Source: Aphrophora alni | Taxonomy: Eukaryota > Arthropoda > Insecta > Hemiptera > Aphrophoridae | Direction: 5' to 3' | DNA length: 64,000 nucleotides | NCBI GenBank assembly: GCA_963513935.1 | Contig: OY740773.1 | Span: 100,983,291 to 101,047,290 of the forward strand | Shown: positions 11,487-23,255 of the stretch, in pieces | Layout of the letters: every line of letters starts with the position of its first letter | Position numbering within the stretch: position 1 is the stretch's first letter | Program-made: the position numbers and the translations under genes | Notes under the pieces: generated by a model | What the model was told of the DNA's origin: nothing | The model's input: only the letters and a program-made list of their open reading frames with translations | Database searches by the model: none

Positions 11487-11815
11487 ATGTCGGATTATAT
11501 AGAAGACGTTCGGGCTGTAGTGAGAGTTGCAGTCAGTGTTATATGTGATGAGCTTTTTGAAGAAGCAAACGAGTTACTATTAAAAATGAAGAGGAGAAAA
11601 CGAAGATCATGTTGGGAAAGAAGTTGGGTATCAAGAAGGTTGCAATTAGGAGGATCAAGACTATTAGATGAATTGGCGAGAGAAGACAAAGATAGCTATA
11701 GGAACGTCCTCCGTATTTCAAAAAGTAAATTTGACGAATTGTTAGATCATGTGAAAGAGTGCATACAGACAAAAGATACAAAGATGAGGGTAGCCATATC
11801 AGCCAGGATGTCCCT
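11487..11815 (+). pseudogene. PIF/Harbinger transposase, N-terminal fragment
   Basis: The frame opens at ATG 11487 and stays open to 11963, but only the first ~108 codons look like transposase. There is an acidic/leucine N-terminus, then a basic KMKRRKRRSCWERSW patch, VSRRLQLGGSRLLDELARED, DSYRNVLRISKSKFDELL and TKDTKMRVAISARMSL. This matches the usual Harbinger pre-catalytic order: RRWWVRPW..R, a short helix, an F..R.S...F..LL motif, then DT.MR..I...L. The DDE catalytic core (normally ~250 further residues) is missing. Beyond ~11815 the frame runs into antisense sequence of the second ORF. It may encode a truncated DNA-binding-type protein, but no activity can be expected. Confidence 0.78.
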
Positions 11816-11950
11816 CATAAAGTTCCAAAAAGTTTCAATAGTAGTTAAATTCCATTTATCTAACTTTTGGACCGTTTTGCATTCCTTCTTTACTGTATCC
11901 CTTCCTATCACTGGTTCATCACCTTCATTGTTGAAGTCTGGATCAACCAT
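11816..11950 (-). pseudogene. 5' fragment of the element's second ORF
   Basis: Reading inward from the right end, an ATG at 11950 opens a frame starting MVDPDFNNEGDEPVIGRD and continuing KKECKTVQKLDKWNLTTIE. It then crosses the deletion junction into antisense transposase sequence. Harbinger elements normally carry an accessory Myb/MADF-like gene next to the transposase. Position and orientation fit that gene's start, but the piece is too short to show the domain. Confidence 0.4.
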
Positions 11951-12286
11951 GACAACTCACTAAACAATTATAACACACAATTCAACTCAATGCACAGAGA
12001 ACACGACCAAACACTTTCGTCACTTGTTTACAAGTAGTAGTTGTCTGCAAGCAACAGGTTTACACAGGAAAGTACAGCTAGCGCGCAAGTGGAGCTTTCA
12101 CGAAAGTTGTTAGTTGCGCAAGTAATTTCTGTCGAAACAGATATTATTTGCGAAAACAACAAATGCATGCAAGTCCGCGTTGCAAGTTAAACTTTCGTGC
12201 ATTTTAGTATTTACATTTGCAAGTTTTTCTGCAAGTTGGACGCAAATAAAACTTACGCAAGCGCTACATGCTAGTGTAAACGCCCC

Positions 12287-12620
12287 TTTTACACTGAACA
12301 CATCCTTCTGATCTAATCCTATTTACTCTGAGAGGTGAAAAATGTTCAGGATTAACAACATAAGCCAGAAAGAGTTCGTTCGATGGAAATACGTTGGAAT
12401 AAAGTAATAATTGTCAAGGCTTTGAAGTTTTATTACTCAAATGCAAAATATGGATAACAGTAAAAGGAAACTGATTCATTTATCAGTCTTCAATAGTACC
12501 AACTTTCTAATCGAAATGAAACGATAAATTCTGTAACAGCCGATAATTTGTTTATAAAACTTTCATTTAATTTGTACAATAACACAAAATAATGACTCAG
12601 CTATATTGAGTAGCCTACAA
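12287..12620. other. Non-coding, no gene seen
   Basis: A+T-rich. A block 'TTTACTCTGAGAGGTG' at about 12325 recurs at about 13114 (TTTACTTTGAGAGGTG), suggesting a short dispersed repeat. Confidence 0.35.
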
Positions 12621-12810
12621 GAGTGACAATTCGAGGGTCCCTAGATAGATCAACACTTATTTTCACGTAAGTTTGGGTTAAATCTTATTTCTATCAGGTC
12701 TCCCTCTTGACTAACTCTTGTTTTCTTCAAACCTTAATGCATTTAGATTATTCGAGGACTAGAGGTTTTATTTTATCTGCTTTTTTAAATAAGGATATTT
12801 AAAATAAACT
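12621..12810 (+). repeat. Repeat J, copy 1
   Basis: Contains GGGTTAAATC, CTATCAGGTCTCCCTCTTGA, TTTTCTTCAAACC and a GAGGACTAGAGGTTTTATTT block. The same order appears at 54255-54425, 45040-45185 and partly 31360-31450. No coding sequence. Confidence 0.65.
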
Positions 12811-12824
12811 TGCCCTGCTGTAGA

Positions 12825-12925
12825 AGACCCTCGATTTATCAACACAATTTAACGTTTCCCATAAGGCCCAAGTAACCAAATATCGGGCATTAATTTAAAG
12901 GATCTGTTTGCAAAGATGTTGTTTA
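12825..12925 (-). repeat. Repeat A fragment
   Basis: GACCCTCGATTTATCAACAC, then TTTCCCATAAGGCCCAAG. On the minus strand this matches the conserved block of repeat A (CTTxTGTCTTGTAGGAAATG...) seen at 15545-15700, 16910-17075, 52450-52620 and 55365-55500. Confidence 0.55.
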
Positions 12926-14414
12926 CATCAATATCTGGCTTCAATAATACTAATGGTGGAATTTAGAATTTTATAATAATGGAGGACATAATAATAATCA
13001 GCATAATTAACAACTTGATTTAATCATGTGGAAATACACTGTGCAATATGTGAACATGTCTTTTTTGTGCTAAATGTCTCTCAAACTGAACACTTTCATC
13101 AATGTAATCCTATTTACTTTGAGAGGTGTGATTCGATACCTTATGCAGTTGATTAATAAAAAATCATAGTAGTTTAGTACGATGAGACACGACGATACGG
13201 AATGTTTACTTTTGTTATAGCTAGAACACCCACAGTCATCATATTATGTTCAAACACAAATGAATGAACACCTATATAAAAATATAATTAAGAGAAAATA
13301 CTTCACTCGATTGTCATTATAGTTCGATTGCATTTAATTTAATATTTAACATTAGGCGAGCAAATTGTATACATTGATTTGCATCAAGCATGAGAGAGAC
13401 GAGAAGAAAACACATGGATCACAGGGAGTAGGGTCTTTGGATCAGGAGGAATCGCTGCTCAAGGCATGTTCGGAAGTAAGAGTAGAGAGTGCCCGATAGT
13501 TCCAAAGAGCAATATTGGAAGAACTTTGTAAGAAAGGTGAGGAAATCATTGTCTATTGAAAAACTTGTAATTGTTTAATACTAAAAGTAAACAGTAGAGT
13601 TATAACGGTTGGAACCCTTCTGGGTTATTATTTTATGTTATAGTTTATTGTATCTATTTAAAGACAGAGGAGAGATAATTTTAATCATAATATAAATAAA
13701 TTTTAATTGTCTATGTATAATGATTACGGAGTAGTGATAAACAAAATTGTATTGAGTGTTCGGGAAATTCTGTAATCCAGTTTACATATGATTATAAAAT
13801 AAAAACTAAAGAGAATCTATTAAAACTGAACCACTAAGTTTATTGAAAATAAAGAATCCAGGTCTAATAAAAGGGAGTTCCTAACACGTTCCAAACTTCT
13901 CAGTGTTTTTAGTAATAAAAAAATGTAAGTTGGTATTTTTAAATGTACAGTAAACTAACCCCTTCTCTTCCACAGTCCCAAAGGCGTGTTGAGTTGCAGG
14001 ACAACTTCTTTTCACCAGCAAGTATAAAATACATCAAACAATCTTTTAGTTTGCAATACAGGAAGTTGTGTTTGAATTTGAATGCCACATTACAAACGTT
14101 CCACGAAAGTTTGAGTTGCAAGTTTCAGTGTCAAAGCTAGGAATTTTTATTCGTTCAACTTGACTTTGTCAACTTCCTTCAATGTCAAAAGTTGCATCAG
14201 TATTCTTAACTTGTATGAATTTTTTGAATCTATGTTTCTACCCGCGGTTAAGAGTAGACAGAGATTAACCTAAAAAGTATAATCAAATGATAATGAAAAG
14301 TTTAGATACAAAATCAATTAAATTTTTTAACAACTTTCTTAATTATATATAGCAATTAAATATAAAATAATAACAAAGAAGACATTGACAGAGAAATCTA
14401 TTTAACGAGTCAAT
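12926..14414. other. Non-coding, no gene recognised
   Basis: Mostly A+T-rich. At 13380-13545 a less A+T-rich stretch can be read as a ~50-codon open run interrupted once by a stop, without any recognisable motif. At 13960-14135 an open frame follows a splice-acceptor-like CTCTTCCACAG, again without recognisable homology. Neither is strong enough to call an exon. Confidence 0.35.
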
Positions 14415-14415
14415 G

Positions 14416-14459
14416 AGGTGTGTTTTTTTAATCATTCGATTAGATAAAAAAACACACCA
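14416..14459. repeat. Small hairpin
   Basis: GGTGTGTTTTTTTAATC and its reverse complement GATAAAAAAACACACC are separated by ~10 bases. It could form a 14-bp stem. No family members were noticed. Confidence 0.6.
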
Positions 14460-15030
14460 TAATTGTTTAACAAAATATATTTTACTATTTATTTTTACCA
14501 ATACAGTTACCTTTTTCCTATCCGTCACGTGACTTTGTTTCGGAGTATCTTTTCCACCTTCAAAGTTCTTCCTCTATAAAGGTCGTTAATGCATTAATAA
14601 AACACAAAAAACATATTCATAACACATATGACGCGAAGATTGTTCACCGTATGACGCCAAGGACGACAGCCGTATCAGGTTTTACAGTCGTACAATGTGG
14701 CTCTATCATAGAAAGTGTTTGAGTAGTTAAGGGTAGTTCATTAATATATATTTGTGGTTTTAAGGGCTTTATGCAAAGTTGTCAGATGATGTCGTGCCAA
14801 ACTGTAAAAGTTGGTTATACGGATCCAATGAAGAAATGGTACATTTTTTCAATATATCAAGTATTAAAACTTGATATCATAAATTGACAAGTTTTTGACT
14901 GTTTGAAATTTAAAATATAGAATATTTCCAAAGCTAGTAACTTTCCAAAAAATGTAAAATGCCGCCATTTTGAAAATTTATCAGGTTAAGTTTTGATTCT
15001 TGGTATATTTATTTTGTAAACTGTCTATAC
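14460..15030. other. Non-coding, no gene seen
   Basis: Contains a short imperfect hairpin at about 14850-14890 (TCAATATATCAAGT / ACTTGATATCATAAATTGA) and a GCCGCCATTTTGAAA block at about 14961, a motif that recurs near 30765. Confidence 0.4.
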
Positions 15031-15175
15031 CAAATTTTGTCCATAAAAATTAAGACAGGAACATGAATTTCGGTAGCGTATAGCGGTACTTTAAGTGGAC
15101 TCATATAAAAAACTCCATTGAAATTCAGAACAATCAAACTGAAAATGTCAGCCATTTTAAACTGTTTTGATCCAA
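15031..15175 (+). repeat. Repeat H, copy 1
   Basis: The word order ATGAATTTCGGTAG, CTTTAAGTGGACTCATATA, CTCCATTGAAAT and ATGTCAGCCATTTTA is matched at 18470-18585 (ATGAAATTTGCTGTAG, CTTTAATGTGCTCATATAG, ATGGCAGCTATTTTA). It is an old dispersed repeat. Confidence 0.5.
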
Positions 15176-15364
15176 TCACGCGTGGTAGATGAATATCGCT
15201 TTATTCATATTTCATAACACATTAAATTGGATAAAATATTGTTGTTTGGAATCTGTACCAACTTCGCGTCTATACGATGTCACAAATCGAAATTATTGTC
15301 ATAAATATAATTTAAAATCCATCACCCCCCCCCAAGAAGAGTGATGTTCGTATAGTTAGGAAAT

Positions 15365-15715
15365 CCATCAAGTCATTGACAAGAGTGTAGCGAGTGGAGG
15401 TTCCTTCACATATGCACAGATTACGCCATAGCACAATAACATGAGCGAAACGAGTGGCGACTTTCTTAACATACACATACAAGGGCTGTTAGGTTAAGTT
15501 AGGTATTTATAATGATAAAGACAATTATGAGGTTGGAAACAACTGATTTAAACAAACGTACCCTCCTGGGTAAGATCCCTTGATTTACCAGAATAATTAA
15601 CATTTCCTACAAGGTTCAAGAAACCCATTGGGGCATTTTATTTTTAGAGGCTCTGCTTCCATTACATTGTATGATGGACTGTGTAAGTAGCATGATGGCA
15701 CCAACCTACTTGTTT
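15365..15715 (-). repeat. Composite repeat A+B, copy 1
   Basis: Block B lies at 15365-15480 (GTGTAGCGAGTGGAGGTTCC, GAGCGAAACGAGTGGCGACT) and block A at 15540-15715 (GGTAAGATCCCTTGATTTAC, CATTTCCTACAAGG). Reverse-complemented, the order is A then B, as at 16910-17235 and 52450-52745. No ORF or TIRs. Confidence 0.65.
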
Positions 15716-16054
15716 CTATTCCCAATCAAACACTTCATGTTAAGAAACATATTCCTTATAATTTAATTTTTATTGAAACTCAGTCAGCTGTTTTAAATTG
15801 AAAAGCAAACAACATGTATGATAAATAATTCTGGTTTTATAGTTGTCCCGTCTCACATTAAAACTGTTTTTATCTCTCGTCACGTCAATTTTCACTTTTG
15901 ACGTTTCATTCTAATTAGGAAGTCGTAACGAAGTATTCAGGTCTCTCTTCGACCGTACTTCCTCTCGGGTATTTTAAAATTTCCTAATAAATACAGGGAG
16001 TTGCATCACTCGAATTGTTTTTAGTTGTTGGTTTTCCTATTATTTCAGTAATAT
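15716..16054. other. Non-coding, no gene seen
   Basis: No supported ORF or named repeat. Confidence 0.35.
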
Positions 16055-16355
16055 AACTGTAAAGGGTGATTCTTATATCTCCGGACTCTAAATAAAAAAT
16101 AAAAAAACTCCTATACAGATATTAAGATTTATATTATTTAATTCAATATTTACTTTATACATTAGATATTACAGTTTGTATGATACGTTTACAAAATATG
16201 CTGAAATTGTCCTCCATTTTGTAACAGTCACAAATCTACTGAACAACACATGTTTGCAGCATGCGATTCAGTACGTTGGTTGCCCCTTGCAGCGTCTGTT
16301 ATGTTAATTTGTAAATCTTGCAGCGTTCGAGGATTATCAGTTGCCCGATTATGCT
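16055..16355 (-). pseudogene. Tc1-like transposase C-terminus with element end
   Basis: On the minus strand, 16350 down to 16190 reads DNPRTLQDLQINITDAARG, then (after a diverged linker) AANMCCSVDL, a stop, and LLQNGGQFQHIL. This follows the C-terminal order of Tc1/mariner-type transposases: PRTL..L...I..A, a ...RV..N...RL.-like stretch, C...NGGH...HIL. About 130 bp further, a GAATCACCCTTTACAG end (16055-16070) fits the terminus of such an element. The catalytic region is absent. Two family-typical blocks in the right order make the call reasonable; the exact family is unknown. Confidence 0.6.
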
Positions 16356-16905
16356 GCAAGGCGAAACAATTATAGCTCATTTATATTATTAAAATAATTT
16401 TGAAACTTTAGCTTTATTGCTTTATTTTATCCTTTAAAAAAAAGAAATACCCATAGAAGCCGTCTTTGAAAAATAATATGTATACCGGGTAGGCAGAGTT
16501 AACTAATAGATTTCAAACAGCAATAAAACAAAGACAAGTTTTATAAATATAAAGTGGTATACAAAGGAATAACATCGCTATTTTAACTATTTTAACGTTG
16601 GGACGCCATTACAGACTCATGGTTTTTAGAAGAACCTATCCACAAATAAACGACGCCGAACTGACCACTGATTAATGTTTACTTAAATGATATAAAATAA
16701 GGTTATGGGAAAGTTTCATAACCAAGCACCATACAAATCAAATCCACGAGTTAACACATTATATTTAAATACAGAATTAAACTTGTTGTGCTTCTACAAT
16801 GAACACGACCTCGACGTAAATCGTATTTGACCCGGGTAAGCTGTCGGAGACAAATCGCACCCGTGTGTGTCTAATTAACGAAACAGAAAACAGTTCATGA
16901 ACTGT
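16356..16905. other. Non-coding, no gene seen
   Basis: No supported ORF. A TATACCGGGTAGGCAGAG word at about 16481 looks like another eroded element end. Confidence 0.35.
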
Positions 16906-16909
16906 TCTT

Positions 16910-17235
16910 ACACAGGACCATGAGTAATACTAGCATATCCTCTTGTAAAGTAAAGTTGGTCTCTTATGTCTTGTAGGAAATGTTAAATTATATTAGTAGT
17001 TCAAGGGGTAACGTATCTTGCCCAGTATACGTAAAGTAGGGTAAGTTAGTTTAAAACAGTTGTCACACAGATTATCACAATGTCAAACGTCGCCAAGGCC
17101 TTATATATTGAATAGTCTCCATCGCTTCGCTCAGGTCTGTGTTTCGGTCCTGATGGGACTTGAAGTTGTAAGAAGCCTCCACAAGTTAAGTTAGTGTCGG
17201 TTCCTCAGCACTGCCGGATCTTGTAACTATACAAA
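16910..17235 (+). repeat. Composite repeat A+B, copy 2
   Basis: Block A (16910-17075): AAGTTGGTCTCTTATGTCTT, GTAGGAAATGTTAAATTATA, TCAAGGGGTAACGTATCTTG. Block B (17110-17235): GTCTCCATCGCTTCGCTCAG, GTTTCGGTCCTGATGGGACT. It is collinear with 52450-52745 and with the reverse complement of 15365-15715. Confidence 0.68.
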
Positions 17236-17269
17236 TTTCACATTTTTCGAAGGTTCTAGGTTAAAAATT

Positions 17270-17410
17270 ACATTGTGGGGGAAGACGATTGATAGGAAAA
17301 CCGAGATGAGATGGGAGGATGATAGGAGTGAGAAGATAAAGATGAATGACAGAGGACAGAAGAGAATGGACCACTATGCTGAAGGGCTGTAGAGCCATGG
17401 AGGTAAGTAA
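17270..17410 (+). pseudogene. LINE RT extreme C-terminal remnant
   Basis: Two overlapping frames give GRRLIGKPR, then RWEDDRSEKIKMN, then MTEDRREWTTMLKGCRAMEV. This is the closing signature of many animal non-LTR RT proteins: GRR..GRPR.RW.D..., a short spacer, ..A.DR..W...L....A. At least one frameshift and one stop interrupt it, and nothing of the RT core is readable upstream, where block B of repeat A+B lies instead. It is a 5'-truncated dead copy, distinct in type from the remnant at 5480-5790. Confidence 0.7.
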
Positions 17411-18465
17411 GGTAAATACTATTCAGTATTGGCTAGCCAGCATAATAAAATAGAACTAGTAATAATAAAAAGTTTACAATTAGATATATCAATCTTTAAT
17501 ATAAGTCATCTTAACCCTGTGTGACAATAACTTCGCTTTTTGTCATCGTAGAGAGGTGGGGTTAGTACCATTACTTGTTGAATTGAAATCTACACATTTT
17601 TATCTAATTGATTGTGTACAAATGAATAAGAACACACAAAAACTGTTTAAAATTACCGAAATTTTGACATTTTTCATTCAAATTTTCTTAATTTTTGTGG
17701 GTACTGTAGTGTTTAAGTATAGAGGATAGACATACGGTATTTTGAAACTTACTTGTTCAATTTCTTGATCTCTTCAAATGGAATGATCAGTTAAAAAACA
17801 GCAGATAGAAGTTTTTCAAAATTACCCTATACATTGCTATAGGTAAAACCACTTTTTCTCATCTATCTATCTGATTGAACTTTTTTCCCGTCTGTCTTGG
17901 AAATATGAATCTAAAGTACAAAAAAACCCCACAATGGCATTGTTGTGTCTGAGCAAGATATACCTCTGAACAAAACGTATTAAATGTTAAGTTTAAGAAT
18001 CGATAAAACATTCTAATTCCGTTTATTAACGTGCTTAATGCTTGCCACGCGTTTCGTATTTCATTGGCACAAAGTTTGTTTTGTTAAAATTACTCCATCG
18101 TTGTTGTTTGAGAAACATCGGTTTTAACTGAACACTAAAACCAACCAGCAGTAGTTTTAGTTATTCGAAACATTTCTTTGTGCTGAATCATTGGCAAGAA
18201 GAACTGTTTGGTGGGTTAATAAAATATCTTGCTAAAACCGTATTATACTTTTTGGCAGTGGAAACTTTAATCAACTCCATTTAAACATATCCTTTATATT
18301 TAAATTACTTAACCATTATAAGTTTGATCGAAAATTCCGATCCCTCTTTTTTATGATCTTCACGTTTCATGTCCTCAGGAAACTAAAAAAGTGATTTTCG
18401 GAATTTTCGGAATGCCGTCATCATCAACTGTACGTAACTACAATAGGGCCCACAAAATGAAGATA
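17411..18465. other. Non-coding, no gene seen
   Basis: A+T-rich with no supported ORF, tandem repeat or TIR pair. Confidence 0.4.
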
Positions 18466-18590
18466 GAAAGATGAAATTTGCTGTAGGAGACTTTAATGTG
18501 CTCATATAGAACCCTGTTAAAATATTTAAAAAAATGCATTCAAAATATTAAAATGGCAGCTATTTTATACAGTTTAAATTCATATTGCAT
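18466..18590 (+). repeat. Repeat H, copy 2
   Basis: Matches 15031-15175 in block order, ending in the AAAATGGCAGCTATTTTATA block. Confidence 0.5.
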
Positions 18591-18724
18591 TCAAATTTAT
18601 AACATTAAATTATAATAAAAATTTGCAATTTTCAATTCTGTATGTAAACCAACCTACCTCTCTATGATGACATGGAGAGAGGTAATTAACAAAAACGTAA
18701 TATTGAAGTATGTAATATTGATCT

Positions 18725-18955
18725 ACCTCTTACAAGATCCGGTAGAGCAGAGTCACCGACACGAGCGTAGCGAGTCCTACATATAAGCTTCACGCCCCAC
18801 TAGAACTGAGAAACTGACACGAGCGTAGCAAGTGGAGACTTTCTAACAGTTATACATCTACGAGGCCAGCTGGGGTCTATCCCCTATAAAGTAGTGCTTA
18901 TTGGCTATGGATTTCTGCTGATGTTATTGCGGCTGGATAAGAACCATGATGAGCG
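18725..18955 (-). repeat. Composite repeat A+B, copy 3 (diverged)
   Basis: Block B is duplicated locally: GACACGAGCGTAGCGAGTCC at ~18758 and GACACGAGCGTAGCAAGTGG at ~18815. On the minus strand a CATCATGGTTCTTATCCAGC start (18930-18950) resembles the start of block A at 55370 (CATCATGGTACTTACCCAAG). Confidence 0.5.
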
Positions 18956-19290
18956 CCATCAAATTCGTTTAGTTTACATTGACACAGTTTAGTCTATATT
19001 AAAATGTATATGATACTTTTTAATCCATATTGGCAACATAAATATAAAACAATATAAAAATGATTTCTTGTTCTAGTCTATACATATATACATATAGAAT
19101 AATATTACAAACATATCAATACAATTCTCATACAAACAAAATTGCGGCTGAACTAAAGATTGTATTAAGATAATAGAAAATTTAAACTTATTACTTATTT
19201 AATTTTCATGTGAATTTTTATTTTAACGATTTTTTTTTAATTGTTATTGTTTTTACCACAGATCAAATGTTCTGATTAGCATTTACCATC
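18956..19290. other. Non-coding, no gene seen
   Basis: Strongly A+T-rich, featureless. Confidence 0.35.
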
Positions 19291-19900
<610 letters not shown>

Positions 19901-21483
19901 AGATAACATAAAATTTAGAACTAAGCAAAGAAGTAATAAAAAATAAAATATTCAAATTGACTTTAAAAACAGATTATAATTAAAAGATTATAATTAAAAC
20001 AAAAATCGATTTAGAAACTTTTTTTAAAATAAAATAACAACGAAATATTAATTTAAATTGACATAAAATATAAAACTTCACACTCATTCTTCCACACCCC
20101 TTTATATTTATATAATACAACTTAGAGATTGTGTAAATTGATCACTTATTGATAGTGCTAACTAAACTCAACCTATGTCTTTGTTTTCTTGTCACGACAA
20201 CCACTACTCTATAAGTGGATGAGTCTCACGGGAAGCAAGGGATTACTTTTATAAAACATAACTATGTTGATCCTCTCTTTCCTGTTCTACAGTTTACTTT
20301 TCTTTAAAATTTTTAGAAAATGATAAGAAAAGATAATTTTATCGCAAATGTTGTATCTTGTGTAAGCTATAAAAACCTACAGAGGTTGTTTAAAATAAAT
20401 GCATAAATAGAATTTTAGTAAAATAGATTTAAGGTTGCAAATGTCTCTGAAATAGTGAGATTGAACAAATAAAGTTCTTCTTAAAAGCAACGAAAACAAA
20501 ACTACAAAAACCACCTTATGCAATACAAATACAAGCCGAAGTTTCGATGGCAAAGTCATTTTTAGTTGTTACGCACACTGGACTGCGCCTGGTGATGTAG
20601 TTTTATTGCAAAAGTTTTTTTTTTTTTATAGAGAGTTGTGTTTTAATTCATTTGATGATTGAAGTTTCCAACTGTGTAGCTCATTAGAGTTGATTTTGTA
20701 CTCGGAATATAAATTATAGGTAACAGTTATACTGCTATACCAGGTGTGCTACAAATATTGGAATTGATGTTCCGGAAATCGTTAAAACTCTAAAAATTTG
20801 AAATTTTGCAGTTATTCCATAGATTTCAGTTGAAAAAGCTTCCCACAGGTTTCAACTTTTACAATTGAATCAAAACAAAATGGAGTCAAAATAAACATAA
20901 CTATTGTTGATAGACCAACCCATTTCACATTGTACTAACTTAATTTCATTTAGACTAAGATGGTGCTCCTCCACATTATGTTTCAGTGATAAAGGAAAGT
21001 GTACACAAAATATTTCCACTCCATGTTATCACCCGGTATATTGTTACCCGATCCCTGCCCTATTTTCGTAGTTTAAATTTGTCGTCAGAACCTTCAAACA
21101 AAAACAATACATCATCTTCGTAATAGTACCAATATTTACACAAACCCGAAGTCCCTATACGTTTTGTTGTTTACTTTGTTCAATCACCCACAATACAATT
21201 TAGAAAAAAAAATTTCATCCTAGACTATCCTTATCTTCATTCAAATGGCAAGCATGGAAAACCTCCTCCTGAAAATATTTCAAACGTCAAATATTTGAAA
21301 CTTTAAGTGACTATTACTCGTAAACGAGAAGGTTTATTAAATGATAATTAAGAATAAAAACGTCTTAATATTTGATACAGAATTCGAAAACAAAAATATG
21401 GACTCTATAATTAATTAAATAGTTGGCAGCCTTATTAGAAAATATAATATATTAAATGTTGAGCTTTACTCATGAGAAAAATT
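19901..21483. other. Non-coding, A+T-rich
   Basis: No supported gene. Long T run at about 20620. No TIR pair or tandem array seen. Confidence 0.4.
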
Positions 21484-21640
21484 ATACAGTATTACAAACA
21501 CACAGAACAAAATTCTCACAAAAAATATGCCTAAGTATCAGACGCGTTTCAACGACAAGGTCCTCCTCTTCAGTGATACACGAGCTACGCCAATCTAACT
21601 ACAACTCAGAATTGTGTTCTGTGTGTTTGTTATACTGTAT
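21484..21640. mobile_element. 157-bp inverted-repeat element
   Basis: ATACAGTATTACAAACACAC followed by AGAACAAAATTCT (21484-21518) is repeated inverted at 21608-21640 with two mismatches. The ~90-bp centre holds GACGCGTTTCAACGACAAGG and a CTTCAGTGATACACGAGCTA block that recurs at 26786-26840. It is a small MITE-like structure. The ORF across it is incidental. Confidence 0.75.
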
Positions 21641-23255
21641 ATTGGAAAATGACTATTCTTCAGAGTTTGCAAAACAGATTTTTACCTTATACAAAAAGTA
21701 TCAACGTCTTTCCCTGTAAAATAATAATAAGAAACGATTTATTTTCCATTCGACAAAATACCTAGTTTAAAACATTTAACACAATGATTCTTTTCTTACA
21801 TACATTTTACAAATTTAATGGAAAATTATGTAGTTCTTAGTATCCTTGATCCTTATTACGATTTATTTTCAATTTTATATTAAGAAAATAAAGACAAAGA
21901 GAAGAAAATAAAGTTATTGAGTTTCCCTTCCAATATACAAATAAAAAAAAAAAGTTATTATTTAAGGCCGCTTAATTTAACTAGTGTACAATCAAAATAA
22001 TATTAAAAGATATTTTTAGACAACAAATTTAGATTATCAAAAGAAATTAACACTACAATGTGATTAATGAGAATAATAAAACTAAGTAGGTACCTATGCA
22101 TATTTACACACGCATACTACCTACACTCATACATAAACATTGCACACTTATTCCCACATACGTATTTTATACATTCACACAAATATACAATAACAAACAT
22201 TACAAACCTAATACAATAGAACTGTATTTAAACAAAATATAACCTCAAAATAGATTCAAAACCAGTCATTTGAAAAAGTCATTTTTCATTTATTTTGAAC
22301 GTGCTTATCTGAACTTCTTTTGGTAACATAGAAGAACCATAGCTCTTCTAAATAATTTTTAAAAAACAAAGAAATTTTTATTATTATTACGTTACTGGAG
22401 GTCTGAATTATGATTATTTATTAAATTATTACGTTACTCGTACTGGACGGATTATTTATTAAAAGACTAATAGGACACCCTGTATATAATATACAGAGAG
22501 TCAATACATTACACCAACGCGTTAAATATTTCATAATGTCAGGTGTCAGGTATCCTCGACGCAGGAATTGTAATATTATAAAATAGTTAATAGAGATGTA
22601 CGAGACCCTCTGGTTTAAGTCTTTATTTTACGGGGACAAATGATTTAGCTGAAGACATGTCACGGTCAAATAGAATTACTTCGCTTTATTTGTGAAAGAA
22701 TTTCATTCCAAATCCCTCTTAGGACGATCACTCTAGATGTACTCTGATTGATTGGATCTGTACAACAAGGCATGTCTTTTACCTTTTGGGAAAGTTATGT
22801 GATGGGTTAACCATTTTGATAATGAAATTAGAAAAATAATGATACTTCATATTCACTTTTTGACTGACAACTACTGAAATGACATTTTTGTTGATTGGAT
22901 AATTTCTGTTAGTCTTTATTTCATTTTGCCCAGTTTATCAGTTTTGTAATAGGTAGGTTTACTATATATACATTTTGTCCTTAAGTCCGTAAAGTTTCAA
23001 ATAGACACGTTGAAGCATAAACATAATACAAGATCCGTCATTAATTTTAGTTCAATGCATTAGCTGTGTAAACTTTAGAGGACAAAAAGGAATTGCAAAA
23101 ATAATCAAAGTTATTTTGTAATGCCTTAACAAAGATAAACGAAAGTTCGAAGTGTTTAAATGTGAAAAGAAGGATGATGGATGGAAAGGAAGGTGACTCA
23201 TGTACGATCTCAACCATGGAGTTTATCTTGAATCTCTGCTGGGCTAACTACAGTT
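21641..23255. other. Non-coding, A+T-rich
   Basis: No supported ORF. 22085-22205 is enriched in TACACAC/CATAC-type words. A MITE-type end, GGACACCCTGTATATAATAT, lies at ~22473 without a visible partner. Two words near 22388 and 22428 (TTATTACGTTACT) form a short direct duplication. Confidence 0.4.

Larger units (their letters stand above)
11329..12286 (+). mobile_element. Internally deleted PIF/Harbinger element
   Basis: The TIRs are GGCGTTTACACTAGCATGTA followed by GCCCTTGCGTAAGT at 11331-11364, and the near-perfect reverse complement at 12251-12284. Subterminal motifs GTTTACAC and CTTGCGCAAGT-like words recur inside each end. Between the ends lie the 5' part of a Harbinger transposase (plus strand) and the 5' part of a second ORF (minus strand), joined at about 11815. 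This is what deletion of the middle of a two-gene Harbinger element with facing genes would leave. A convincing 3-bp target duplication was not found. Confidence 0.82.

Noticed and set aside
13943..14140. ORF following a splice-acceptor-like sequence as an exon
   Set aside because: No homology recognised, overlapping ORFs on both strands, and no matching donor or neighbouring exon.
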